Below, in pieces: positions 1 to 9,106 of a DNA stretch of 64,000 bases. Position numbers and translations under genes: made by a program. The first letter of the stretch is position 1. Every line of letters starts with the position of its first letter. The stretch is from JAEUHO01 sp046350655 (GTDB taxonomy: Bacteria; Planctomycetota; PLA2; JAEUHO01), in assembly GCA_046350655.1 (NCBI GenBank), contig JAXMAB010000009.1, forward strand, positions 186,001-250,000. Direction: 5' to 3'. Below the pieces are notes generated by a model. It was not told the origin of the DNA and did not search any database. It was given only the letters and a program-made list of their open reading frames with translations.

Positions 1-942
1 GATCACCTTGCGGCCGTCGGGGCCCTCGACCTCGACGGAGGTGAGGTGACCGAGGCTCGCGAGCTCGAGCGCCGCGTACGCGGCCGCGCCGCCGACCACG
101 CGCCGGCCGTGCACGCGGCCCGGCGTGGTCGCGCCGAACCGGACCTCGCCGCCGGCGTCGCGGACCGTCAGGACGGCCGCGGGGTAGATCTGCAGGCCCT
201 GGAGCCCGCTGGTGGGCTCGACTGCCGGCGCGACGCGGAAGGTGACCGGCTGGCCGCCGCGCACCACCTCGAGCGCCTCCTCCTCGCCGCGCGGGGCGAG
301 GATGACCTCCTGCCGGAGGTCGTAGAACGTGCGCAGCCGCTGGCCGCCGTACGTCGAGAGGACGTCGCCGGGCTGCACGCCCGCCGACCACGCCGGCCCG
401 CCGGGGATCACGTCGCCGACCACGGCCGGGGCGTCCTCGTAGCCCGCGCCGTACGCGACGCTGAGGCAGACGATCGCGGCGATCACGTTCATGACCACGC
501 CCGCGACCGCGATGAGGAACCGCTGCGGGATGCTCTTGCCCGGGAACTCGTCGGGCAGCGGCTCGCGCGCGGGCGCGAGGCCGGACGTGGCGCTGCCGTC
601 GCCGCCGATCTCGCCGGCCATCTTCACGTAGCCGCCGAGCGGGATCGCGGCGATGCGGAAGTCCATGGCGCCGGCCGCGGGGTCGGTCTTGCGGGCGCCG
701 AGCGTGAAGCGGCGCTTCCCGCCCTTCTCGCGCTCCCAGCCGAAGAGCCGCGGCCCGAAGCCGATGGCGAACGTCTCGACGCGGGTGCCGGTCACCTTGC
801 AGGCGAGGAAGTGGCCCAGCTCGTGCACGAAGATGAGCGCGCTGATCCCGAGGATCGCGTACACGATCGAGAGGAACGAGTGGCTGGCGCCGGTCAGGTT
901 CAGGGCGATCGCCCCGGCCACGGCGTACGTCAACGGGACCAT
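1..942 (-). CDS. rseP: RseP-type site-2 metalloprotease (M50 family), 3' end outside window
   Basis: This is an intramembrane zinc protease that cuts transmembrane anti-sigma factors or signal-peptide remnants in the inner membrane. The first 314 residues are visible. A hydrophobic segment (about residues 22-48) carries the zinc motif HELGH at residues 40-44. A further hydrophobic stretch follows 'IPQRFLIAVAGVVMNVIAAI', and a PDZ domain starts near 'VIPGGPAWSAGVQPGDVL'. The C-terminal transmembrane part with the LDG motif lies outside the window. The ATG start at 942 has a GAGGAGG sequence about 11 bases upstream and overlaps the end of dxr by 13 bases, so the two are co-transcribed, as is common for dxr-rseP. 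The family call is firm; the substrate is unknown. Confidence 0.93.
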   Translation of the reverse strand, partial: MVPLTYAVAGAIALNLTGASHSFLSIVYAILGISALIFVHELGHFLACKVTGTRVETFAIGFGPRLFGWEREKGGKRRFTLGARKTDPAAGAMDFRIAAIPLGGYVKMAGEIGGDGSATSGLAPAREPLPDEFPGKSIPQRFLIAVAGVVMNVIAAIVCLSVAYGAGYEDAPAVVGDVIPGGPAWSAGVQPGDVLSTYGGQRLRTFYDLRQEVILAPRGEEEALEVVRGGQPVTFRVAPAVEPTSGLQGLQIYPAAVLTVRDAGGEVRFGATTPGRVHGRRVVGGAAAYAALELASLGHLTSVEVEGPDGRKVI

Positions 943-2081
943 GCGGCGGCAACCTCCTCGCGCGCCCAGGCGTCCGTGCGGACGAGGTCGGCGAGCGTGG
1001 GATCTGCGACGAAGGGATGGGCACGGAGGGCGTCGGCGCAGGCGGACGCGATCCGCGGGAACGGGAGCGCCCCGGCGAGGAACCGGGCGACGGCGACCTC
1101 GTCGGCGGCGTTCAGGGCGGCGCCGGCGGTGCCGCCGCGGCGCGCGGCCTCGAAGCCGAGGTCGAGGCCCGGGAACACGTCGCGGTCGGGGGCGAGGAAC
1201 GTGAGCTGACGGTAGTCGCGCACGTCGAACGCGGGCCGCGCGGCGGGGAGGCGCTCGGGGAAGCCCAGCGCGTACCGGATCGGCGTCCGCATGTCCGGCG
1301 GGCCCATCTGGGCGACGACGCTGCCGTCCACGAACTCGACCATGCTGTGGACGATCGACTGCGGGTGCACGACGACCTCGATGCGGTCGGCGGGCACGTC
1401 GAACAGCCACCGGGCCTCGACGACCTCGAGGGCCTTGTTCACGAGCGTGGCGCTGTCCACGGTGATGCGCGGGCCCATGGTCCACGTGGGGTGCTTGAGC
1501 GCCTCGGCGGGCGTCACGCGCGCGAGACGCGCGGCGTCCGCGCCGAGGAACGGGCCGCCGGACGCGGTGAGGATGAGGCGGCGGACCTCCGCGCGGCGGC
1601 CGGCGCGCAGGCACTGGTGGATCGCGCAGTGCTCGCTGTCGACGGGGACGATCTCGGCGCCGTGGCGCGCGGCGGTGGCCGTCAGGAGCGGCCCCGCGAC
1701 GACCATCGACTCCTTGTTCGCGAGCGCGAGGCGCTTGCCGCGCTCGGCGGCGCGCAGGCTCGACGCGAGGCCCGCCGCGCCGGTGATGCCCTGGACCACG
1801 ACGTCGACGCCGGGCCCGTCCACGAGCGAGACGACCGCCGCCTCGCCGACGCGGACCTCGGGGTCGCCCGGCCGGAGGTGGGCCCGGAGCGCGTCGGCCG
1901 CGGCGGGGTCGACGAGCGCGATGACGGGGGCGCGGAGGCGGCGGGCGAGCGCGAGCACCTCGGGGCCCTTCTGGCGCGACGCGAGGCCCCGGACCGCGAA
2001 CCGGTCGGCGTGCGCCTCCAGCACGTCGGCCGCCTGCGTGCCGATGCTCCCGGTGGCTCCGAGGACGACGACGCCGGTCAC
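930..2081 (-). CDS. dxr: 1-deoxy-D-xylulose-5-phosphate reductoisomerase
   Basis: The enzyme converts 1-deoxy-D-xylulose 5-phosphate to 2-C-methyl-D-erythritol 4-phosphate using NADPH in the MEP isoprenoid pathway. The 383-residue product has the expected length. It opens with the nucleotide-binding motif GATGSIG and carries LANKES, VDSEHCAIHQC (metal and substrate binding), ILTASGGPF and the block 'HPTWTMGPRITVDSATLVNK'. The GTG start at 2081 places the Rossmann glycine loop at residues 8-14. GAGGA lies about 13 bases upstream. The 3' end overlaps rseP. The 189-base region to the divergent purM should hold promoters for both directions. No missing catalytic residue was noticed. Confidence 0.97.
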   Translation of the reverse strand: MTGVVVLGATGSIGTQAADVLEAHADRFAVRGLASRQKGPEVLALARRLRAPVIALVDPAAADALRAHLRPGDPEVRVGEAAVVSLVDGPGVDVVVQGITGAAGLASSLRAAERGKRLALANKESMVVAGPLLTATAARHGAEIVPVDSEHCAIHQCLRAGRRAEVRRLILTASGGPFLGADAARLARVTPAEALKHPTWTMGPRITVDSATLVNKALEVVEARWLFDVPADRIEVVVHPQSIVHSMVEFVDGSVVAQMGPPDMRTPIRYALGFPERLPAARPAFDVRDYRQLTFLAPDRDVFPGLDLGFEAARRGGTAGAALNAADEVAVARFLAGALPFPRIASACADALRAHPFVADPTLADLVRTDAWAREEVAAAWSR

Positions 2082-2226
2082 GGGCAGGAGGGTCCTCGGG
2101 AAACGTCGGCGGGCATCGGCACAGCGTACCGGGACCGCGGGGGGAAACCCGCCCGTTGTCGGGCCCCGCATGGGGGCATAAGCCGCGCGGGGGGGCCCCG
2201 GCCGGGGAGCGCGGGGGGGGCTCCCG

Positions 2227-2232
2227 TAGGCT
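2227..2232 (+). promoter_or_regulatory. Possible -10 element for purM (TAGGCT)
   Basis: TANNNT hexamer 38 bases before the purM GTG. No convincing -35 is visible. It fits the TANNNT elements seen before other genes in this window. Confidence 0.35.
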
Positions 2233-2270
2233 CTCGGGACCGGGCGGGCGCCCGGGCGCCGGAGGCTCAC

Positions 2271-3293
2271 GTGGGCAAGCTGACCTATCAGGACGCGGGC
2301 GTGGACGTGAAGGGCAAGGCCGCCATGCTCACCGGGATCGCCGCCGCGGTGCGGTCCACGTTCACCGAACGCGTCTGCAACGAGCCGGGCGCGTTCGCGG
2401 GCATGTTCCGCGCCTCCTTCCCCGGGATGACGGACCCGGTCCTCGTCGCGACGAACGACGGGGTCGGCACGAAGACGAAGATCGCGCGCCGCGTCGGGAA
2501 GCACCGCGGGATCGGCGCCGACATCGTCAACCACTGCATCAACGACGCGCTGGTCCAGGGCGCCGAGCCGCTCTTCTTCCTCGACTACTTCGCGTCCGCG
2601 CGGCTCGACCGGCCGGTGTTCGAGGCCGTCGTCGAGGGCGCGGCCGAGGCGTGCCGCGCGGAGGGCATCGCGCTGCTCGGCGGCGAGACGGCCGAGATGC
2701 CCGACGTGTACGTCGCGGGCGAGTACGACTTCGCGGGCTTCCTCGTGGGCGTCGTGGACCGCGCGAAGGCGTGGCCGAAGGGCGTCGCGGCGGGCGACGC
2801 GCTCGTGGGCGTCGGCTCGAGCGGGCTCCACACGAACGGGTTCTCCCTCGTGAACCGCCTCGCCGACCGCGGCGACCTCGACCTCGCGAAGGACCCGGGC
2901 GGCCTCGGCACGACGCTCGGCGAGGCCCTGCTCGCGCCGCACCGTCCGTACCGCAAGCCCATGCTCGCGCTGCGCGACCGCGTGCCGGTGCACGGGATCG
3001 CCCACATCACGGGCGGGTCGTTCAAGAAGAACCTCCCGCGCGTGCTGCCCGACGGCGTCGGCGCCGAGATCGACCTGCGCTCGTGGACGCCGCCGCCGCT
3101 CTTCCGGCACCTCGCCGCGAAGGCGGGGCTCTCCGGCGAGGAGCCGTACGAGTTCCTCAACATGGGCTGCGGGCTCGTCGTCATCGTCCCCGCGGCCGAC
3201 GCGCGCCGCACCGTGGACGCGCTGACGTCGCTCGGCGAGACCGCGTGGGTCGCGGGCCGCCTCGTCGCGGGCGGCGGCGTGCGGCTCGTCTGA
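2271..3293 (+). CDS. purM: Phosphoribosylformylglycinamidine cyclo-ligase
   Basis: AIR synthetase performs the fifth step of de novo purine synthesis, the ATP-dependent ring closure of FGAM to aminoimidazole ribotide. The 340-residue product has the family length. It shows the PurM signatures 'VATNDGVGTKTKIA', 'HCINDALVQGAEPLFFLDYF' and 'GGETAEMPDVY', and the later 'GLHTNGFSLVN' and 'HITGGSFKKNLPRVL'. The GTG start is chosen because GGAGG lies five bases upstream and the protein begins with the usual 'LTYQDAGVD'. A TAGGCT hexamer at 2227-2232 is a plausible -10 element. No other purine gene is adjacent. Confidence 0.97.
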   Translation: MGKLTYQDAGVDVKGKAAMLTGIAAAVRSTFTERVCNEPGAFAGMFRASFPGMTDPVLVATNDGVGTKTKIARRVGKHRGIGADIVNHCINDALVQGAEPLFFLDYFASARLDRPVFEAVVEGAAEACRAEGIALLGGETAEMPDVYVAGEYDFAGFLVGVVDRAKAWPKGVAAGDALVGVGSSGLHTNGFSLVNRLADRGDLDLAKDPGGLGTTLGEALLAPHRPYRKPMLALRDRVPVHGIAHITGGSFKKNLPRVLPDGVGAEIDLRSWTPPPLFRHLAAKAGLSGEEPYEFLNMGCGLVVIVPAADARRTVDALTSLGETAWVAGRLVAGGGVRLV

Positions 3294-3352
3294 CGGGCCG
3301 CGCGGCGCGCGCGTCCTCGCCGGGCCGGCGGCGCCGCGCACCGGCCGGCGGG

Positions 3353-3362
3353 CGGGCCTCGC
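3353..3362 (+). repeat. Dispersed palindromic element, diverged core
   Basis: CGGGCCTCGC followed by GTCAC, just before the stop of the pseudopilin-like gene, between convergent genes. Confidence 0.45.
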
Positions 3363-3363
3363 G

Positions 3364-4014
3364 TCACTTCGGCGGGGGAGCGGTGGCCTCGGGCGGCTTG
3401 CGGGTCGGGCGCCAGATCGGGCCGTCCTCGTGGCCGCCGCGCTCGTCGTCGCCGCGCAGCTCCCGCAGCGGCGGCGGCGCGGTCGGGTCTCGGTCGGCCT
3501 CGTTGACGCCCTCGGCGGTGAACGCGTACCCGGCGCCGTCCACGTAGAAGGAGCGCAGGACCCGCGCCTCGCCGCGGACGGGCAGCGCCACGACCGCGAA
3601 CGTCGCCGCGGTGAGCTTCGGGTCGACGGCGGCGCCGCCGCGGCCGAACTCGCGCTGGCCGGAGGGGAGCGTGGCGGTCGGGAGGAGGACCTCGAACCGG
3701 TACGACCCGCGGCGCAGGTGGGGGCCGTCGACGTCCCGCTGGACGGGACCGGGGACGAGCCCGGCCGCGACGAGGTCCTCGAGGGAGCCGTACTCGGCGA
3801 TGCCGTCGGCGTCGTCGTCGCGGCGGCGGGCCTCCCGGAACGTGGCCTCGGCGCGCGCGAGCGCCGCGACCTCCTCGAGGGCGGCCTGTTCGCGCGCGAC
3901 GACCGCGTGCCCGTCGTCGCGGCTCGAGAGGACGACGAGCGTGCCGCCGAGCGCCGAGGCGAGGAGGACGGCCTCGAGGACGCCGAACCGGAGGGCGCGG
4001 GGACGGACGGGCAT
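3364..4014 (-). CDS. Pseudopilin-like single-pass membrane protein
   Basis: The 216-residue product starts with a short basic segment and one hydrophobic helix (about residues 11-29, 'VLEAVLLASALGGTLVVLSS'), then a soluble domain. The segment 'REARRRDDDADGIAEYGSLE' followed by 'SYRFEVLLP' and 'RSFYVDGAGYAFTAEGVNE' resembles the globular part of planctomycetal type-II-secretion/type-IV-pilin-like proteins, in which an 'EYG-L' motif and a terminal FYVD strand recur. The usual G-FTLxE prepilin cleavage site is absent, so assembly into a pilus is uncertain. It has no Shine-Dalgarno, but TACCTT ends six bases before the ATG. It converges on purM and diverges from the DUF58 gene. Confidence 0.6.
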   Translation of the reverse strand: MPVRPRALRFGVLEAVLLASALGGTLVVLSSRDDGHAVVAREQAALEEVAALARAEATFREARRRDDDADGIAEYGSLEDLVAAGLVPGPVQRDVDGPHLRRGSYRFEVLLPTATLPSGQREFGRGGAAVDPKLTAATFAVVALPVRGEARVLRSFYVDGAGYAFTAEGVNEADRDPTAPPPLRELRGDDERGGHEDGPIWRPTRKPPEATAPPPK

Positions 4015-4020
4015 CGGAGG

Positions 4021-4026
4021 AAGGTA
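4021..4026 (-). promoter_or_regulatory. -10-like TACCTT six bases before ATG (leaderless candidate)
   Basis: The hexamer reads TACCTT on the minus strand and is separated from the ATG at 4014 by six bases. There is no ribosome-binding site between them. Confidence 0.4.
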
Positions 4027-4077
4027 CCCCGGGGGGACGCGCGCCCCGCGGGTCGAACCGAGGACGGGCGCCGTCCG

Positions 4078-4083
4078 TATACT
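4078..4083 (+). promoter_or_regulatory. -10-like TATACT six bases before GTG (leaderless candidate)
   Basis: TATACT lies six bases before the GTG at 4090. No Shine-Dalgarno is present, and A+T is otherwise scarce here. Confidence 0.45.
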
Positions 4084-4089
4084 CCGGGC

Positions 4090-5550
4090 GTGGGCCCGGG
4101 CGAAGACGACGTCCGTTCATCGCCGCCGACGGGCGGGGGCGTGCCCGGAGGGCCCGCAGCCGTCGGCCCGGGGGCGCGGGGGCCGGCGACGCCCCGCACC
4201 GGCCCCGGGGGAGGGCCGTCGCCGGCGGCGCCGCGCCCGGAGGCCGAGCGGCGCCGCGCCGCGGACCGGCGGACGTTCCTCGCGGTGGTCGCGGCCCCGT
4301 TGGCGGTGCTCGGCGCGGCCGCGCTGCTCCTGCGCGACGTCACGTCGCTCCTCTACGGCATCGCGATCGCGCAGGCGGCGGCCGTCGTGTTCGCGGCGCG
4401 CCGGCAGCGGCGCGCCGGGACGCGCGCCGCGGAGACCGGCGTCCCGCGGGTGACGCCGACGCTGCTCGGGCGCGTCGCGCTGCCCTCGACGTGGGTCCTC
4501 GTGATCGTCGCCGTGCTCGTGCGCGAGCCGGTCCTGCGGTGGTGGGCCTGCGTGCTGTTCGGGCTCACGCTCGCCGCGTGGCCGCTGGTCCGCGCCAACC
4601 TCGCGCGCGTCGAGGTGTCGCGCGCGACCGACCGGCGGGCCCGCGTGGACGCCCCGTGCGGGTTCGAGCTCCGCGTCGAGCACCGCGGCCCGCGGACCGC
4701 GCGGGGCCTCGTGGTGGACGACCGCGTCGGGCCGTTCACGCGACCGCCCGCGCTGCAGGCCGTCTTCGACCGCGTGCCGGGCCGGGGCAGCGTGACGCTG
4801 CGCACCCACGTCGTGATGGAGCGGCGGGGGTGGAAGCGGTTCCGGCCCGTGCGCCTCGCGACGCGGTTCCCCCTCGGCCTGTTCGAGGCGTCCGTCGACC
4901 TCTCGGCCCCCTGCGAGGTGCTCGTGCGGCCCCGCGAGGGCCGCCCGACGCCGGCGCTGCTCGCGCGGCTGCGCGGCGCGACGGTGGAGCAGGCGGCGTC
5001 GAACACGCAGCTCGGCACCGACGAGTTCCACGGTCTGCGCGCGTGGCGCCAGGGCGACGACCCGCGCCGGATCCACTGGCGCACGTCCGCGCGCCGCGGG
5101 ATCGTGACCTACGTCGAACGCCGCGACGAGGGCTTCGGCGACGTCGTGGTCGCGCTCGCGCGCAGCCCGTCGCGCGGGCCCGAGGCCGACCGCCGCTTCG
5201 AGGCCGCGGTGTCGATCGCGGCGACGGTCGTGCGCGCGGCGCTGCGCGACCGCCTGCGCGTGCGCCTGGTGCTCGGCGAGCCCGGCGCGCCGACCCCGCG
5301 GCGCGTCCGCGGCCGCGGCGGCCTCGAGATGGCGCTCGACGACCTCTCCGAGGTGAAGGCCGACGGCGCGCGCCGCCCGCTCGCGGCGCTCACGGCCCTC
5401 CTCACGCGGGGCCCGGCCACCGTCGTGTGGGTGTGCGCGACCTCCGACGCCGGCCTCGCGCAGACGCTCGCCGACGCCGGCGCGCCCGACGCGCTCGTCC
5501 TCGCCGCCGACGCGCCGACGCTGTCGCGGCACGTGCGGGGGATCCGATGA
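4090..5550 (+). CDS. DUF58 domain membrane protein
   Basis: The 486-residue protein has a proline/glycine-rich N-terminus, about four hydrophobic segments (such as 'FLAVVAAPLAVLGAAALLL' and 'WVLVIVAVLVREPVLRWW') and a DUF58 domain marked by 'HGLRAWRQGDDPRRIHWRTS'. DUF58 proteins usually sit with MoxR ATPases and transglutaminase-like proteins and are thought to work in maturation or envelope functions; no enzymatic role is proven. No MoxR gene is in this window. The stop overlaps the start of the next gene (ATGA), so the pair is translationally coupled. The start is set by the GTG just after TATACT; an internal start would remove only the proline/glycine-rich part. Confidence 0.85.
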   Translation: MGPGEDDVRSSPPTGGGVPGGPAAVGPGARGPATPRTGPGGGPSPAAPRPEAERRRAADRRTFLAVVAAPLAVLGAAALLLRDVTSLLYGIAIAQAAAVVFAARRQRRAGTRAAETGVPRVTPTLLGRVALPSTWVLVIVAVLVREPVLRWWACVLFGLTLAAWPLVRANLARVEVSRATDRRARVDAPCGFELRVEHRGPRTARGLVVDDRVGPFTRPPALQAVFDRVPGRGSVTLRTHVVMERRGWKRFRPVRLATRFPLGLFEASVDLSAPCEVLVRPREGRPTPALLARLRGATVEQAASNTQLGTDEFHGLRAWRQGDDPRRIHWRTSARRGIVTYVERRDEGFGDVVVALARSPSRGPEADRRFEAAVSIAATVVRAALRDRLRVRLVLGEPGAPTPRRVRGRGGLEMALDDLSEVKADGARRPLAALTALLTRGPATVVWVCATSDAGLAQTLADAGAPDALVLAADAPTLSRHVRGIR

Positions 5551-7688
5551 CGGCCCCGCCGCGCCTCGCCCCCGCGCTCCTCGTCCCCGTGCTCGTGGCG
5601 GCGCTCGCGGCCGCGGCGCTGCCCGGCGTGCCGTGGGCGCCGTTCGGGGTCGTCCTGGCGGCGGCCGCGGTGAGGCTCCGGCGGTCCGCGCACCCGCGCC
5701 ACGAGGAGCGCCCGCGCTTCTGGCTCGTCTTCTGGACGCTGGCCCCGTGCTGCGCCGCGACGGCGGTGCCGATCCTCACCGAGGGCGCCGGCGCGCCGAT
5801 GGGGCCGGTGCTGCTGTCCGTCGGCCTCCTCGGGCTCGCGGCGGCGCTCCTCTCGCCGCCGACGCCGGCGGGGGTCGCGCGCACGCTCGCGATCGCCGTC
5901 GGCCTCGTGACGGGCGTCAGCGTCGCGGCGCCCGGCCCGTTCGCCGTCGTCGCGGGCCTCGTGTTCCTCGCCACCGCGGTCCCGGCCCTCCTCGCGCTCC
6001 CGTCGGACGGCCGGACGCTCGCGGCCGCGACCGACGGCCACGTCCGCCGCCTCCACGCGGCCGACGACGGACCGCGCCCCGCGCTCGCGCGCGGCCTCGT
6101 GGGCATGACGCTCCTCGGCCTGGCGCTCGCGCTCGGCGGCGGGCTCCATGCGGTGCTCCCGACCGCGTCGTCGGGCCAGGACGCGCGCCCGCCCGCCGAC
6201 GCGTCGGCCGCCGCCGACGACGGGCGCGGCCGCGCGGGCTCGCTGCGTCCCGACGACGCGATCACCGGCGGCGGCGCCGCCCCGCGCAGCGGCTTCGCGA
6301 GCCTGCTGCGCACGAGCCAGCTCATCGAGCTCACCGTCCGCGTGGACGACGGGATCCGCGGCCCCGAGCCCTTCTACCTGCGCGGCATGACGTACGACGC
6401 CTTCGACGGGAAGGCCTGGTCGCGGACCGCGACCGCCGACGCGGCCACCGTGCTCGGCGCGGCCGACGACGGCTGGGTCGACGTCGCGCCGCCGTCGCCG
6501 TCGCGCCCGCGGTGGCGGCTGCGGGTGGAGGACGTCGGCGGGCGCGCGCGCGCCACCGCGCTGTGGACGCTGCCCGGCACCGAACGCGTGCTGTTCGAGG
6601 ACCGCGCGCGCGCCACGGGCCTGCGGCGGTGCGCCGACGGCGCGCTGTTCGTCGAGCGTCCCGGCGCGTGGGACGCCGGCGCGGTGTACCTGACGGAGGG
6701 CCCGGCGACGGGCCGCGACCGCACCGACCTGTGGACGCGCCGCTGCGAGGCCGCGGTGGCGCCGTCGCCCGCGTTCGTCGCGCCGCCGCCCGAGGCGCCC
6801 GCGATCCTCGCGCTCGCGCGCGAGGTCGCGGGGGACGCGACGACCCCCGCGGACCGCGCGGCCCGCGTCGAGGCGTGGCTGCGGTCGCCGCGGTTCACGT
6901 ACAGCCGCTCCGGCCTCGACGTGGACCGCACGCGGCCGGTCGCGGACTTCCTCCTGCGCGCGCGCGCGGGCCACTGCTGGTGCTTCGCGTCGGCCATGGC
7001 GCTGATGATGCGCAGCCTCGGCCAGCCGGCCCGGCTCGCGGTCGGCTACCGGCCGGGCGACTTCCTGCGGACGGCCGGCGTCTGGACCGTGCGCGGCACC
7101 GACGCGCACGCGTGGTGCGAGGTCTACTACGAGGGCGTCGGCTGGATCGTCTACGACCCGACGCCCGGCCCGGCGCGCGGCGACGGGTACTCCGCCGTCG
7201 AGGGCGGCGGCGGGACGCGGGGCGACGGGCTCCTCGACTGGTTCTCGGCCCACGGCGCGGGCGGCCGCGCGCTGCGCGCCGCGGCCGGGGCCGTCGGCGC
7301 GACGCTGGCCGCGGTGCCGTGGCCCGCGTGGGCGGCCGCGGGGCTCGTCGCCGCCGCGCTGCTCGCGCGCTGGGCGCGCCGCCGGCGCGCGCAGGCGGCG
7401 CTCGCGGCCGCCGGCCTCGCGGGCGCGGGCGTGGACGGCGCGTACGCGCGGGCCCTCGCCGCGCTGGCGGGGCTCGGGCTCGTCCGCAAGCGCCCCGAGA
7501 CCCCGCGCGAGTACCTCGCGCGATCGGGCCGCGTGGTGCCCGACGTCGCGCCGCCGCTCCGGACGCTCACGGACGGCCACGACGAGGAGCGGTACGGCGG
7601 CGCCCCGCCCGAACCTGCCCGCCGCGCGGCCGCCGACGCGGCCGCCGACGCCGTCGCGCGCGAGGTGCGCCGCCGCCGCGACGCGTAG
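5547..7688 (+). CDS. TgpA-like membrane transglutaminase/protease-family protein
   Basis: The 713-residue protein has an N-terminal block of hydrophobic helices (about residues 5-165), a further helix near 190-210, a large extracytoplasmic region and a transglutaminase-like core: 'RARAGHCWCFASAMALMMRS' (catalytic Cys), 'TDAHAWCEVYYEGVGWIVYD' (His) and 'YDPTPG' (Asp). A transmembrane helix and a C-terminal DUF4129-like tail with 'PETPREYLARSG' follow. This is the layout of the TgpA/DUF3488 family, which pairs with DUF58 proteins as it does here. The family can act as a transglutaminase or a cysteine protease on the outer face of the membrane; the substrate is unknown. It starts inside the DUF58 stop codon. 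Confidence 0.87.
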   Translation: MTAPPRLAPALLVPVLVAALAAAALPGVPWAPFGVVLAAAAVRLRRSAHPRHEERPRFWLVFWTLAPCCAATAVPILTEGAGAPMGPVLLSVGLLGLAAALLSPPTPAGVARTLAIAVGLVTGVSVAAPGPFAVVAGLVFLATAVPALLALPSDGRTLAAATDGHVRRLHAADDGPRPALARGLVGMTLLGLALALGGGLHAVLPTASSGQDARPPADASAAADDGRGRAGSLRPDDAITGGGAAPRSGFASLLRTSQLIELTVRVDDGIRGPEPFYLRGMTYDAFDGKAWSRTATADAATVLGAADDGWVDVAPPSPSRPRWRLRVEDVGGRARATALWTLPGTERVLFEDRARATGLRRCADGALFVERPGAWDAGAVYLTEGPATGRDRTDLWTRRCEAAVAPSPAFVAPPPEAPAILALAREVAGDATTPADRAARVEAWLRSPRFTYSRSGLDVDRTRPVADFLLRARAGHCWCFASAMALMMRSLGQPARLAVGYRPGDFLRTAGVWTVRGTDAHAWCEVYYEGVGWIVYDPTPGPARGDGYSAVEGGGGTRGDGLLDWFSAHGAGGRALRAAAGAVGATLAAVPWPAWAAAGLVAAALLARWARRRRAQAALAAAGLAGAGVDGAYARALAALAGLGLVRKRPETPREYLARSGRVVPDVAPPLRTLTDGHDEERYGGAPPEPARRAAADAAADAVAREVRRRRDA

Positions 7689-7735
7689 GGCCCGCGGCCG
7701 CGCCGTCGCTTCGAGGGCGCGCCCGGCCGGCGCGA

Positions 7736-7741
7736 TACGCT
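7736..7741 (+). promoter_or_regulatory. -10-like TACGCT six bases before ATG (leaderless candidate)
   Basis: TACGCT is followed by six bases (C and five G) and the ATG at 7748. The G run is not a clear Shine-Dalgarno. Confidence 0.4.
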
Positions 7742-7747
7742 CGGGGG

Positions 7748-9106
7748 ATGGCCTCCCGCTCCACCCGCGCCGACGCGCTCGCCGTCGCGCGCCGCCTCGT
7801 CGACGCCGGGCACCGCGCGCTGTTCGCGGGCGGCTGCGTCCGCGACCGCCTGCTCGGCCGCACCCCGGGCGACCACGACGTCGCGACCTCCGCGACGCCG
7901 GAGGAGGTCGAGGCGCTCTTCCCGCGCTCGCTGACGGTCGGCGCCCGCTTCGGCGTCGTCGTCGTGCCGGTGGACGGGGGCAACGTGGAGGTCGCGACGT
8001 TCCGCGCCGACGGGCGGTACGTGGACGGCCGTCGGCCCGAGGGGGTCGTCTTCTCCGACCCGCCGACGGACGCGTCGCGGCGCGACTTCACCGTCAACGG
8101 GCTCTTCGAGGACCCCTTCACCGGCGAGGTCCTCGACTACGTCGGCGGGCGCGCCGACCTCGCCGCGCGGCTGCTGCGCGCGATCGGCGACCCCGAGGCC
8201 CGCTTCCGCGAGGACCACCTGCGGCTCCTGCGCGCGGTGCGGTTCGCGGTCCGGCTCGGGTTCGCGATCGAGCCCGCGACCGCGGCGGCGATCCGCCGGC
8301 TGGCCCCGCTCGCCGCGGACGTGTCGGCCGAGCGCGTCCGCGACGAACTGGTGAAGATCCTCGTCGCCGGCCGCGGCCGGGCCTTGCGTCTCCTGCACCG
8401 GACCGGGCTCCTGCCCGTCGTGCTGCCGGAGATCGCGGCCATGCGCGGCGTCCCGCAGCCGCCGCAGTTCCACCCCGAGGGCGACGTGTTCGTGCACACG
8501 GCGCTCGTGCTCGACCACCTCGACCTCTCGGGCCTCGCCGACGAGGACGCCGAGGACGTCGTGCTCGGCGCGCTCTTCCACGACGTCGCGAAGCCGCCCA
8601 CGAGGACCGTGGACCCCGACGGCCGCATCCGCTTCAACGGCCACGACCGCCTCGGCGAGGAGATGTCGCTCGCGATCGCGGAGCGGTGGCGCCTGCCGCG
8701 GCGGCGCATCGACCGCGTCGCCGACCTCGTCGGCACCCACATGTCGTTCCCGAACCTGCCGAACATGCGGCGCCACAAGCTGCGCGAGTTCCTCGGCGCG
8801 CCGGACCTGCCGCTGCACCTCGTGCTGCACCGCGCGGACTGCGGCGCGAGCCACGGCGACCTCTCGCTGGCGGCCTTCTGCGAGGCGCAGGTCGCGGCGT
8901 TCCGCTCGGAGCCCGTGCTGCCGCCGCCGGTCGTGACCGGGGCCGACCTCGTCGCCGCCGGGTACGCGCCGGGCCCGCGGATGGGGGCGCTGCTGCGGTG
9001 GCTGCGGGCCGAGCAGCTCGACGGGCGCGCCCCGACGCGGGACGAGGCGGTACGCCGCGTGCTTGCAACGTTTCCGCCCGGCTCGAACGAGGTGCCTCCG
9101 ACGTGA
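7748..9106 (+). CDS. cca: CCA-adding tRNA nucleotidyltransferase with HD domain
   Basis: This class II nucleotidyltransferase builds or repairs the tRNA 3' CCA end. Domains of the 452-residue protein in order: nucleotidyltransferase head with 'FAGGCVRDRLLGRTPGDHDV' (the G-G-x-V-R-D and D-x-D type motif, here DHD), 'RRDFTVNGLFEDP' and the RNA-binding neck 'DPEARFREDHLRLLRAVRFA', then an HD phosphohydrolase-like domain with 'LFHDVAKPPT' and 'GHDRLGEEM'. An A-adding-only or poly(A) polymerase role cannot be excluded from sequence, since CCA and PAP enzymes share these motifs. The stop is shared with the GTG of the next gene (GTGA). Confidence 0.88.
   Translation: MASRSTRADALAVARRLVDAGHRALFAGGCVRDRLLGRTPGDHDVATSATPEEVEALFPRSLTVGARFGVVVVPVDGGNVEVATFRADGRYVDGRRPEGVVFSDPPTDASRRDFTVNGLFEDPFTGEVLDYVGGRADLAARLLRAIGDPEARFREDHLRLLRAVRFAVRLGFAIEPATAAAIRRLAPLAADVSAERVRDELVKILVAGRGRALRLLHRTGLLPVVLPEIAAMRGVPQPPQFHPEGDVFVHTALVLDHLDLSGLADEDAEDVVLGALFHDVAKPPTRTVDPDGRIRFNGHDRLGEEMSLAIAERWRLPRRRIDRVADLVGTHMSFPNLPNMRRHKLREFLGAPDLPLHLVLHRADCGASHGDLSLAAFCEAQVAAFRSEPVLPPPVVTGADLVAAGYAPGPRMGALLRWLRAEQLDGRAPTRDEAVRRVLATFPPGSNEVPPT

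Noticed and set aside
1765..1774. GCGAGGCCCG inside dxr
   Set aside because: It encodes conserved Gly-Leu-Ala in the right frame and lacks the rest of the core, so it is chance codon use. A similar match in comM near 50994 was dropped for the same reason.
930..4343. Very long minus-strand frame extending dxr upstream
   Set aside because: The extension is antisense to purM and the DUF58 gene and reads as low-complexity sequence; only the part from the GTG at 2081 is real.
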